From: Planctomycetota bacterium
GTDB lineage: Bacteria > Planctomycetota > Phycisphaerae > Phycisphaerales > SM1A02
Assembly (NCBI GenBank): GCA_003671065.1
Contig: QWPU01000069.1
Location: 1 to 11,617, forward strand
Direction of reading: 5' to 3'
DNA length: 11,617 nucleotides
Shown: positions 1 through 6,855 of the stretch, piece after piece
How positions within the stretch are numbered: position 1 is the stretch's first letter
How the letters are laid out: each line of letters begins with the position of its first letter
Program-made: the position numbers and the translations under genes
The notes under the pieces: model-generated
Seen by the model: only the letters and a program-made list of their open reading frames with translations
Told to the model about the DNA's origin: nothing
Databases searched by the model: none

Positions 1-622
1 GCATCACAATGTCAGCACCAAGATCAAGCGGACGCGTGAGCATCGGTGTCGCGAATGTGTTGTCGACGACAGAGATCGCGCCTGCCGCACGCGCGTGCTT
101 CGCGATCAATGCAATATCAACAAGCTTCAGTGTTGGATTCGTCGGCGTTTCCATCCACACCATCTTTGGGGCGTGCTCTGCAATTGCAGCCTGCGCTTTC
201 GCTGCATTACTCAAGTCGACATGCACAACCTTGAGACCAGCGCTGCGCTTGCGCACGCGATTGAGCAGGCGATTCGTGCCGCCATACACATCGTCCATGC
301 ACAGTACGGTGTCGCCGCTGTCGCACAATTCCAATGCCGTCGCGGTGGCCGCAAGACCCGACGCAAACGCGAATCCACCGCATGTGCGCTCTGCTTCTTC
401 ACTCAGCCCCGAGTGCTCAAGCGTCGCCAAACAACGCTCGAACGCAAATCTCGTCACATTGTGGCTGCGCGAATACTCGAACCCCTTGTGCACTCCAGGA
501 GATTCCTGGATGAAGGTGGAACTAGTGAAAATCGGCGGCATCACCGCACCTGTGGTGGCGTCAGGGTGTTGGCCGCCGTGGATGCATTGGGTCGCGAGAT
601 GGTGGTCGTGATGAGATGTCAT
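1..622 (-). CDS. Cystathionine gamma-synthase/gamma-lyase family enzyme (N-terminal part, runs off left edge)
   Basis: PLP-dependent Cys/Met-metabolism enzyme of the cytosol; the first 207 residues are present. Seen: YSR at 50-52 (the Tyr and Arg that hold the PLP phosphate of the neighbouring subunit in this family), DVYGGT at 111-116 with the Tyr that stacks on PLP, ETPTNP at 158-163, and VVDNTFATP at 185-193 with the Asp that pairs with the pyridine nitrogen. The catalytic Lys, normally a few residues after the final 'LGADIVM', lies outside the window. The ATG is 20 bp after the stop of the cystathionine beta-synthase gene, with no clear Shine-Dalgarno, so the two genes are probably cotranscribed. 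Next to a CBS gene, the gamma-lyase role (cystathionine to cysteine) is favoured, but the visible part cannot separate lyase from synthase or from methionine gamma-lyase. The usual NPTR after YSR reads NVTR here. Confidence 0.93.
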   Translation of the reverse strand, partial: MTSHHDHHLATQCIHGGQHPDATTGAVMPPIFTSSTFIQESPGVHKGFEYSRSHNVTRFAFERCLATLEHSGLSEEAERTCGGFAFASGLAATATALELCDSGDTVLCMDDVYGGTNRLLNRVRKRSAGLKVVHVDLSNAAKAQAAIAEHAPKMVWMETPTNPTLKLVDIALIAKHARAAGAISVVDNTFATPMLTRPLDLGADIVM

Positions 623-642
623 AGTGAATTCGCTGCGAAGGA

Positions 643-2037
643 TCAGAGTTGCTTGCGGAGGTAATTGATGAGATCGATCTTGGTGATGAGTCCGTAGAAG
701 TGCTTCTCATCACTCACGACGGCAATGCGATCCGCGCGGAAGATCGGCACGAGATCGTTCACGCTTGCGGTTGGTCGAATAGTTTCCACGCGACTCGTCA
801 TGAAGTCGAGCACGGGCTTGTTCGCGCAATCGCGATCACGCACCAGCGCCATGAGGACATCGCTCTCATCGAGAATTCCCACCACGCGATCCTTGTCGTC
901 GACAACTGCCATCTGTGAGATCGAGAACATTCGCATGCGCTTGATCGCTTGCGCCACAGGAATCGTTGGCGTGAGGCAAAAATCTTCCTTCTCGAGGTGA
1001 CGACGCGCGATGAGATCGCGGATGTCGCCGTAGGTTGGTCGTGCGATGAAGCCGTTGTCGACCATCCAGAAGTCGTTGAACATCTTCGACAAATACTTCG
1101 CGCCGTTGTCGCAAATGAGCGTGACGACGCGCTTTGGTTCCTTCTGTTCGCGGCAGTAGTGAAGCGTCGCAGCGAGCAGCGTGCCGACGCTGGAACCCGC
1201 AAGCACGCCTTCCTTCTTGAGCAACTCGCGCGCCGTGTGAAACGCTTCGGCATCCGAGATTGCGAAGGCCTTTGTCACGAGATCGAGATGCAGAATCGAA
1301 GGGATGAAGTCTTCACCGATGCCTTCAACAAGCCAAGAGCCAGGCTGCACTTGCTTGCCTTCATTCACCAGCGGCGCCAAGATCGAGCCCACAGGGTCGG
1401 CAAGGATGATCTCGCAAGAAGGGTTGCGTTCTTTAAGAAATCTACCGACGCCGCTGACCGTGCCGCCCGAACCAACGCCCACGACAAACGCGTCGATCTT
1501 GCCATCCATCTGCTCCCAGATCTCTGGCCCAGTTGTTTCATAGTGCGCTTGCGTATTCGCATCGTTGGCAAACTGATTGATGTAGTGCGCGTCGGGATCA
1601 TCCTTCGCGATCTTCTCGGCAACATCTTGGTAGTACTCGGGATTTCCCTTCGCAACATCACTGCGCGTGAGCACAACTTCTGCGCCCATCGCGCGCAAGT
1701 GCGAGATCTTCTCGTCGCTCATCTTGTCAGGCACGACAACCGTAAGGCGATAGCCTTTTTGCCCCGCGATCAGCGCAAGCGCAAGACCCGTGTTGCCTGC
1801 AGTCGCTTCGACGATGCGACCGCCCTTCTTCAACTTGCCCGACTTCTCGGCCGCATCGACCATCGTGACCGCGATGCGATCCTTGATCGAGTTGCCAGGA
1901 TTCATCGACTCCATCTTCACGAACAACTGGCACGGACCCGCGTCCATTCGCTTGAGTTCGAGCATCGGCGTGTTGCCGATCATCTCGAGGATGTTGTGAA
2001 AGACCGGTGCGATAGGGGCGGAGCGAGCACTTGACAT
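643..2037 (-). CDS. cbs: Cystathionine beta-synthase with C-terminal CBS-domain pair
   Basis: Condenses serine (or an activated serine) with homocysteine to give cystathionine; cytosolic, PLP-dependent, first step of reverse transsulfuration. The 464 residues comprise a fold-type II catalytic domain (about 12-325) and a Bateman pair (about 354-400 and 411-464). Visible active-site elements are SIKDR at 50-54 (K52 should carry PLP), AGNTG at 80-84, the phosphate loop GVGSGGT at 187-193, EGIGEDFIP at 238-246 (typical of CBS rather than of O-acetylserine sulfhydrylase) and GSSVG at 281-285. There is no N-terminal heme-binding extension of the human type. The Bateman pair is the place where AdoMet or a nucleotide acts in relatives; the ligand here is unknown. 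The start is fixed by the ATG followed by PVFHNILEMIGNTPM, the usual family N-terminus. First gene of the operon; no Shine-Dalgarno, and a -10-like box sits 6 nt upstream. Confidence 0.95.
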   Translation of the reverse strand: MSSARSAPIAPVFHNILEMIGNTPMLELKRMDAGPCQLFVKMESMNPGNSIKDRIAVTMVDAAEKSGKLKKGGRIVEATAGNTGLALALIAGQKGYRLTVVVPDKMSDEKISHLRAMGAEVVLTRSDVAKGNPEYYQDVAEKIAKDDPDAHYINQFANDANTQAHYETTGPEIWEQMDGKIDAFVVGVGSGGTVSGVGRFLKERNPSCEIILADPVGSILAPLVNEGKQVQPGSWLVEGIGEDFIPSILHLDLVTKAFAISDAEAFHTARELLKKEGVLAGSSVGTLLAATLHYCREQKEPKRVVTLICDNGAKYLSKMFNDFWMVDNGFIARPTYGDIRDLIARRHLEKEDFCLTPTIPVAQAIKRMRMFSISQMAVVDDKDRVVGILDESDVLMALVRDRDCANKPVLDFMTSRVETIRPTASVNDLVPIFRADRIAVVSDEKHFYGLITKIDLINYLRKQL

Positions 2038-2043
2038 GAACGG

Positions 2044-2049
2044 AGTGTA
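2044..2049 (-). promoter_or_regulatory. Candidate -10 box of the cystathionine beta-synthase operon
   Basis: On the minus strand TACACT (4 of 6 matches to TATAAT) ends 6 nt before the ATG at 2037. This would place the transcription start at or next to the start codon, giving a leaderless mRNA, which fits the lack of a Shine-Dalgarno. I see no good -35 hexamer 16-18 bp further upstream. The call rests on position, and on the mirror-image arrangement at the divergent gene. Confidence 0.35.
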
Positions 2050-2069
2050 CAGAAGCGATCCCCTTTCGC

Positions 2070-2097
2070 TTGCCTCGCGTCAGACTCGCGTTACTCT
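2070..2097 (+). promoter_or_regulatory. Candidate promoter of the divergent exported-protein gene
   Basis: TTGCCT at 2070-2075 (4 of 6 to TTGACA), a 16-bp spacer, and TACTCT at 2092-2097 (3 of 6 to TATAAT). The -10-like box ends exactly 6 nt before the ATG at 2104, so a leaderless transcript is predicted. No Shine-Dalgarno precedes this ATG. Individually weak, but the geometry matches that of the opposite-strand gene across the same 66-bp intergenic region. Confidence 0.35.
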
Positions 2098-2103
2098 GTA
2101 GAC

Positions 2104-3056
2104 ATGCCGCGAAATCGTGCTTTTGTGCTTCTGACATTCATGCTTTGCGCTGCAGGATTCGACGCGATTCTCGCGCCGCGCGCGCTCGCCCAAGACGATC
2201 TGCTCGCGGGTCCAAAGGTCCCCCAGATTCGCTCAAGTCCACCGTGGGTCGCCCGACGATTGTCCATCGCAACTTTGACGGCGAACTCGAACGCGCGGGC
2301 GCCGAGCCTGGTCGCACAGCACTTGAAGCGATGCGTGATGCGGGTGGCAACTACGCGCTTGATGCAACGGAACTCGCAGCGCTCGATGCCACGATCACTG
2401 CACGCGCAGTCGCGTTCGATGCACTCATCCGCGACAACTACGACGCGATCATCACGCTGAGCACGCTCGGTCCCCGCGCGACCAGTCCCAACGCGCTTGT
2501 TCGCGTCGGCGCGCTTGCTGATCTCACGCTTGCAATGAATCGATTCGATTCGTATTTCAAGCGCGGCAACTTCATCGACGAGATCGCTCGCGTCGAAGGT
2601 GTCCGCGCCGAACGCGTTGCGCAAGCGCGAGAGATTGAGAAGCGCTACATCGACACGCTTCTTCGCGATGCGTTGAAAACGGAACCGGGCAACGCGCGCG
2701 GCAAAGAGATTGGTATTCGCATTCGTCTGCGACTTGAACACTTCGGCGCGCTTCTGAAAGAGGCAATCGAGGCGAAGGTTCAGTTTGGTTCCGCAGAGTT
2801 CGATCGCTTCGCTACTGAGATTGATCTCGATGCCGTGCAACGCGAGAAAGCGCTCGCGGTGCTGGGGCCACTGTTCATCGCTGAACTTGCGAAGAACGCG
2901 ACGCCGCAGATGCGACTGAAGGTGTTCAGTGAGATCTATGCGATCTGCACGCCCGATCAACGCCGTGCGTTACTCAGTTACATCGCGGCAAACAAGGCGC
3001 TCAAGAAGTCGGCGCAAGACGGGACTGCAGCAGAAACCAAAGCTGTTTCGCCTTAA
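2104..3056 (+). CDS. Exported helical protein of unknown function, signal peptide and body in different frames
   Basis: I do not recognise the family. The ATG at 2104 opens a good Sec signal peptide: MPRNR, a hydrophobic core FVLLTFMLCAAGF, and a signal-peptidase site at ALA-QDD (about residues 29/30). That frame becomes implausible after residue 40 and stops at 2460. The body (KSTVGRPTIVHRNFDGELER onward) is in the -1 frame and runs open to the TAA at 3054-3056. One added C in the C5 run at 2220-2224, or a -1 slip there, gives a smooth join (GPKVPPDSLKS) and a 317-residue precursor. The body is charged and mostly helical; the region near residues 285-300 (CTPDQRRALLSYIAANKALK) recalls helical periplasmic proteins with LTPEQR-type motifs, but only loosely. 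The same-frame upstream alternative for the body (a TTG at 2070) would give an Arg-rich N-terminus with no signal and overlap the promoter, so I reject it. Probably periplasmic. Confidence 0.75.
2220..2224 (+). other. C5 run at the frame junction of the exported-protein gene
   Basis: Five Cs. The signal-peptide frame reads GTC CCC CAG here; shifting back by one gives CCC CCA GAT and enters the long downstream frame. A tRNA-Pro on CCC at 2221-2223 could re-pair with CCC at 2220-2222, so slippage is mechanically possible. A one-base error in a homopolymer, or a true inactivating mutation, would look identical. Confidence 0.6.
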
Positions 3057-3811
3057 GACCCGCTCCACTTGCCGCCGCGCCACCATGGCTTCTGCGGATC
3101 AACGCGCCAGAGACTCGCAGGATCTGTGCGATCAATCTCAATCAGCGGCTCATCACCGCGCAACTCCACATCAAGAGCAGTCGAGCGCGCTTCACCTCGG
3201 CGCAATGCCAATTCCACGATGAGTTGTTGACGCAGGCTGTCGGCGTCTACCGCAGCACTTCCGCTCGAACGCATCGACGCGCACTCGCTGCGAAACGCAT
3301 CCGCGCCACCTGAAAGCGCTTGACCGACTTCGGTAAGCAGCGCATCAGCATTCGCTTGCTTCAGCACACTGATCGCTTTGCGTCCGTCGCCGCGGCGATA
3401 GAAACTAAACGCGCGCGAAATATTTTCGATCTGCTCAGGCTCAGCGCGAAGCACGCGTTGCGCGGCTCCACGACCACCGATGATTTCCGCTGCAGCGAGC
3501 GCACGATCACGCTCACGCGGTGACGCCGCAATCTGCGCCAAGGCAAGCAACGCGCTGCGTCCAAGCCGATCCGTATCGAGCGCACCTGCAAGACCAAACA
3601 ACTGGTTCGCGAGATCACGCTCGTCTGCGTTCGTAGCGTTGTCAGCCACTTCTTCCGCAAGTTCAAAGTAGTCGTAGGGCCGCAGTGGATCGAGCAGCGC
3701 AAGTCGCGGCTCCCAACGCGATGCATCCAACGCATTGTGCCGCGCGCCGAGGGAAAGCACGACAAGCGCGCAACTCGCAACGCCTACAAGTATGTGACGA
3801 GTTCGAGTCAT
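3053..3811 (-). CDS. Membrane-anchored or exported helical protein, last gene of the exbB operon
   Basis: Family not recognised. 252 residues. The N-terminus MTRTRH followed by a hydrophobic stretch at about 7-23 is a signal peptide or signal anchor, so the rest should face the periplasm. The body is Ala/Arg/Asp-rich with predicted helical pairs (for example 46-95 and 125-165) resembling degenerate TPR-type repeats, such as FYRRGDGRKAISVLKQANAD. The C-terminus is distinctive: a Trp/Gly/Lys-rich tail (WRVDPQKPWWRGGKWSGS). VASC at 11-14 matches a lipobox on paper, but the hydrophobic run continues past the Cys, which argues for an anchor rather than a lipoprotein. Its ATG overlaps the stop of the 1014-aa gene by one base (TAATG), so translation is probably coupled. 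Its stop overlaps that of the convergent plus-strand gene. Confidence 0.85.
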   Translation of the reverse strand: MTRTRHILVGVASCALVVLSLGARHNALDASRWEPRLALLDPLRPYDYFELAEEVADNATNADERDLANQLFGLAGALDTDRLGRSALLALAQIAASPRERDRALAAAEIIGGRGAAQRVLRAEPEQIENISRAFSFYRRGDGRKAISVLKQANADALLTEVGQALSGGADAFRSECASMRSSGSAAVDADSLRQQLIVELALRRGEARSTALDVELRGDEPLIEIDRTDPASLWRVDPQKPWWRGGKWSGS

Positions 3812-6800
3812 TAGTCGCCATCCCTCTTCGTTGCTTCAGGCGCGAAGCCTTCGTTCATAACCGCGAGCAGTGCTTCGAGATCAGTTTCGATTTGTTCGCC
3901 CGCAGTCGCAGCAGCGGTTCGTGCCTTGCGCGCGTTGGCAAGAATCTCGCCGACCTTTGATGACAATGCAGGTTGACGCGCGACGACAAGCGTTGCCGCG
4001 TAGTCCACAATCGCTGGTGTTTCCGCAGCCATTCGTTGCGTCGCACTCATCGCAAGCGATCGCCGCGCTGCACGAAGACGCTCAATCTCTTCGACAGTTG
4101 CAGGAAATGGCGAGCCGAGAAATTTCGTCGCGGCTTCAGTACGCATCGCATCCGCAAGTTGCGCGAGCGCCTTGTCGGGGCGAAGACCAGCCGTCGCGCC
4201 TGCTCCTGAACGACCGTAGTTTGCCGCAAGGGCGCTTGCCATGCGAGCGATCTCACTGCTCGCCGCATCGACCGCGTGCAGTCGTCCATCTTCCAACGAA
4301 AGCAATCGTTCGATGAGCAGTACGCGCGCCTCCGAAAGCCAATCCGCGCCCGCCACATTGCTTCCAACGAGGCCTGAAACAAGCTCTTTCGCGTCTGATG
4401 AAGGCGTGCTATCGGCGAGCGCATCAAGCACCGCGCGCAAGACTTCGCGGCCCTTGGTGTAGCGACTCACAAGCGTCGAGCTCACCGCGGCACGCACATC
4501 AGGCTGGTTACTGCGAAGTGCTTCGTTGGCAACAAGGCGCGCATCAATGGGACCGAGGTCTGCGCTCCCTGGTCGCGCGGCGAGGCTGCGAATCAAATCA
4601 ATGCGCGCGGTCTGATCGCGCCCCGCGGCTTGCCATTGCGCGGCAAACTCACCATCACCAACACCAGCTGCAGGAAGTCCCGCGCGATCGCCACTTGGAC
4701 TCGCGTTCCATTCTTTAGCTTCGCGCGTGATGATCGAGTCGAGATCTTCAAAGGCATCCTTGATTCGCTTGTCATCAGGATCTTCAAACATTCGTCCTAA
4801 GCGCGCAGCCGCGAGCGCTGCCGCCGCATTGCGCAATCGATCAGCAAGATCAGCAGTCGGGAGCGCCTTCACGGCATCGACTTCTTTCTTCCATTCAACA
4901 AGACGCGAGTTCTCCACGAGCACCGCTTCGCCGATTGAAGTTGAGCCAACGGTTGGGAACTTCGCGACAACTCGCCGCGCAAGATCACGCCGAGCAGCGT
5001 CGTCTGCATTTGTCGCAAGCACAAGATCTGGTCCGTACCAAGCGATTGCGAAATCTGCGTCGAGCAAGCTGGTGAACACCCAAAGTCGCGACGGTTGAAT
5101 CGTGGCGTCAGTCAACCAACCTTCAACACTTGCGCGCACCACCGCTGCATCTGCACCACGCCCCGTGAAATCGAGCATGTGAATTGCATACGCGAGAAAA
5201 TCGACAAGCGGTCCTGGACGATCGAGGACTCCAGGACTGCGCAAGACTGCATCAATCGCCGAGACTGCCGCGCGCGAGCGAAACACTGGGATTGTTGCAG
5301 CGGCCTCAACAGCTTGCGCCCAACGACCTGCATCATCTAGGCCAGTGATCACGCCGATCGCCATGTCATCCGCAAGCGCTTTCGCGTCAATTGCGAGCAC
5401 TGTCGTCGCACCACTCGCAAATGGGTCAGCCACTTCGCCACGCGGAATCGGGAGACTCCGCGAGCGCATTTCTTCACGCGCCGCTGCAGCCGTTTCAGGA
5501 GGTTGCCCCGCGTCAAGCGCGATCGTCGTGAGCACGCCGGCGCCAAATGATCCGCGCCACATGCGTTGCCATCGCGCGAGCCCAACACGATTCACATCAG
5601 CAGTCGTGCCAGGAATCGCTTGCATCAATCGACGCGTTGCATCGGATCCGCGCGTGGCGCGAGCGAGTCCACCGATCGAGCGCAACAAATCACTTCGATA
5701 CGAACTCGCCGCAGGCCAAGCATCAGCGGCGCGAGCGAGTGTGTCATTGATGAGTCGCAGCGTCGCATCATCGATCTGCCCCTTCTCGCTGCGCACTACC
5801 CGCATTGCGTCTTCGATGTCAGCAATCCATGCCGCACCACCGCTTGCGGATTCGACAATCGCCACCGACATTGCCGCGGGCACAAAGCCTGGCGCGCGCG
5901 GGTACTTCACAGGTGCGGCAAGAGCTGCGAGTGGTCCCGTTGAGACGCCGTTAGCGTCAACGGGTGCCGCAACATTTGCACCAATCAGTGGCGTGGCTCC
6001 CGTGAGCGGCGCAACGATGGGCGCGCCAGCAAGTTCAGGAGCAAGTGGTTTCGTAGGCGAAAAGAAGAGCCATCCGAGTGCCCCAAGCCAACTGAGCGCG
6101 ACGGCGCCGAAGATGATGGCCAGTCGCGCTTGTGAAGATGTCGAACCGCTGTTGACTTCATGACGGATCACATCGTTGATGCGACCAAGGACACGCTCAA
6201 CCGCACCTTCAGCGACATCGCTTGCTGACTTGCTCGCGCGAACACTGAGCAGTTTGGAGCTGGCGTGCGTGCCAACTTCGTTAAACGAACCTCGCAGCCC
6301 CTCGCCCTCTGCAATGAAGCGCGTCAATCCTTGGACGATGCGTTGGAGGTCATCGACATCAACGCCGTACTCGCTCGCCGCTGCCGCAAGACGCATGGCA
6401 CTTGTCGCGTTCCAACCACCGTTGACCACAAGCAGCGCGAGTGCGAGGCGATCGAAATCTGTGAGATCTTCGGCGGTGAGTCCAGTGCCGCGCGGTTGCA
6501 CGGCATTGGGCGCGATGACCGTCACACCCGTGCGCGCGGTAGGACTAGTCTGCTCAACAACGCGCTTCGCCGCTCGACGCGCAGCAGTTGGATGTAACGG
6601 TCCCTTGCCTTCAAGCAACAGCGCTGCTTGCAATCGATCGGCCGCATACTCCAATTGCATGATGAGTCGACGCGCTTCACTTGTGTTCGACAACGGATGA
6701 CGCGCGATCTCATCAACGCGTCGTTCAAGCGCGGCTTCGATCGAACCGCTCTTGAGCACGGCGTCCGCCGCGATGGCCAGAAGCGTGCGCTCATCAGCGT

Positions 6801-6855
6801 TGGCAGCAACGCCGAGGAGACGCCTCATCGCAGAGATGTCGCTGTGACTGCTCAT
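3811..6855 (-). CDS. Large single-span membrane protein with cytoplasmic N-domain, Pro/Ala linker and long helical periplasmic domain
   Basis: Family not recognised; 1014 residues. There is no signal peptide. Residues 1-244 form a soluble domain in two helical parts: 9-100, starting RRLLGVAANADERTLLAIA, and 127-185, containing LTDFDRLALALLVVNGGWNA. One hydrophobic span at about 245-265 (LAIIFGAVALSWLGALGWLFF) is preceded by Arg and followed by a Pro/Ala/Gly/Thr-rich low-complexity stretch (about 266-325). The remaining ~690 residues are Ala-rich and helical. The expected topology is N-in, C-out: a cytoplasmic sensor or scaffold joined through one helix to a periplasmic arm. The ATG overlaps the stop of the 882-aa gene (ATGA) and has a good Shine-Dalgarno. 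Position beside ExbB/ExbD suggests a partner of that channel, by analogy to single-span partners of TolQR/ExbBD motors; no TonB, FHA or zinc motif is visible. The N-terminal 'LLGVAANADE' loosely recalls a J-domain start, but HPD is absent. Confidence 0.88.
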   Translation of the reverse strand: MSSHSDISAMRRLLGVAANADERTLLAIAADAVLKSGSIEAALERRVDEIARHPLSNTSEARRLIMQLEYAADRLQAALLLEGKGPLHPTAARRAAKRVVEQTSPTARTGVTVIAPNAVQPRGTGLTAEDLTDFDRLALALLVVNGGWNATSAMRLAAAASEYGVDVDDLQRIVQGLTRFIAEGEGLRGSFNEVGTHASSKLLSVRASKSASDVAEGAVERVLGRINDVIRHEVNSGSTSSQARLAIIFGAVALSWLGALGWLFFSPTKPLAPELAGAPIVAPLTGATPLIGANVAAPVDANGVSTGPLAALAAPVKYPRAPGFVPAAMSVAIVESASGGAAWIADIEDAMRVVRSEKGQIDDATLRLINDTLARAADAWPAASSYRSDLLRSIGGLARATRGSDATRRLMQAIPGTTADVNRVGLARWQRMWRGSFGAGVLTTIALDAGQPPETAAAAREEMRSRSLPIPRGEVADPFASGATTVLAIDAKALADDMAIGVITGLDDAGRWAQAVEAAATIPVFRSRAAVSAIDAVLRSPGVLDRPGPLVDFLAYAIHMLDFTGRGADAAVVRASVEGWLTDATIQPSRLWVFTSLLDADFAIAWYGPDLVLATNADDAARRDLARRVVAKFPTVGSTSIGEAVLVENSRLVEWKKEVDAVKALPTADLADRLRNAAAALAAARLGRMFEDPDDKRIKDAFEDLDSIITREAKEWNASPSGDRAGLPAAGVGDGEFAAQWQAAGRDQTARIDLIRSLAARPGSADLGPIDARLVANEALRSNQPDVRAAVSSTLVSRYTKGREVLRAVLDALADSTPSSDAKELVSGLVGSNVAGADWLSEARVLLIERLLSLEDGRLHAVDAASSEIARMASALAANYGRSGAGATAGLRPDKALAQLADAMRTEAATKFLGSPFPATVEEIERLRAARRSLAMSATQRMAAETPAIVDYAATLVVARQPALSSKVGEILANARKARTAAATAGEQIETDLEALLAVMNEGFAPEATKRDGD
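3822..3826 (-). promoter_or_regulatory. Ribosome binding site of the 252-aa gene
   Basis: GAGGG on the minus strand, 10 nt before the ATG at 3811 and inside the end of the upstream gene. Spacing is a little long; reinitiation through the TAATG overlap may matter more. Confidence 0.4.

Noticed and set aside
949..2034. 361-codon plus-strand open frame opposite the cystathionine beta-synthase gene
   Set aside because: Antisense shadow of a firmly identified enzyme gene; the translation is Arg/His-rich with no domain or signal. High-GC codon use keeps this frame open.
2070..2103. TTG at 2070 as the start of the plus-strand exported protein
   Set aside because: It would give an Arg/Cys-rich N-terminus with no signal peptide and would lie on the candidate -35 box; the ATG at 2104 has a complete signal peptide.
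3770..3811. Lipobox-like VASC at residues 11-14 of the 252-aa protein
   Set aside because: The hydrophobic segment before the Cys is too short and continues well past it, more like a signal anchor than a lipoprotein signal.
5345..6163. 272-codon plus-strand open frame inside the 1014-aa gene
   Set aside because: Ser/Ala/Arg-rich antisense shadow; the minus-strand gene has start-stop overlaps with both neighbours and a membrane span, which the shadow lacks.
6600..6855. J-domain at the N-terminus of the 1014-aa protein
   Set aside because: Only the 'LLGV...ADE' opening resembles one; there is no HPD motif and helix spacing does not clearly fit.
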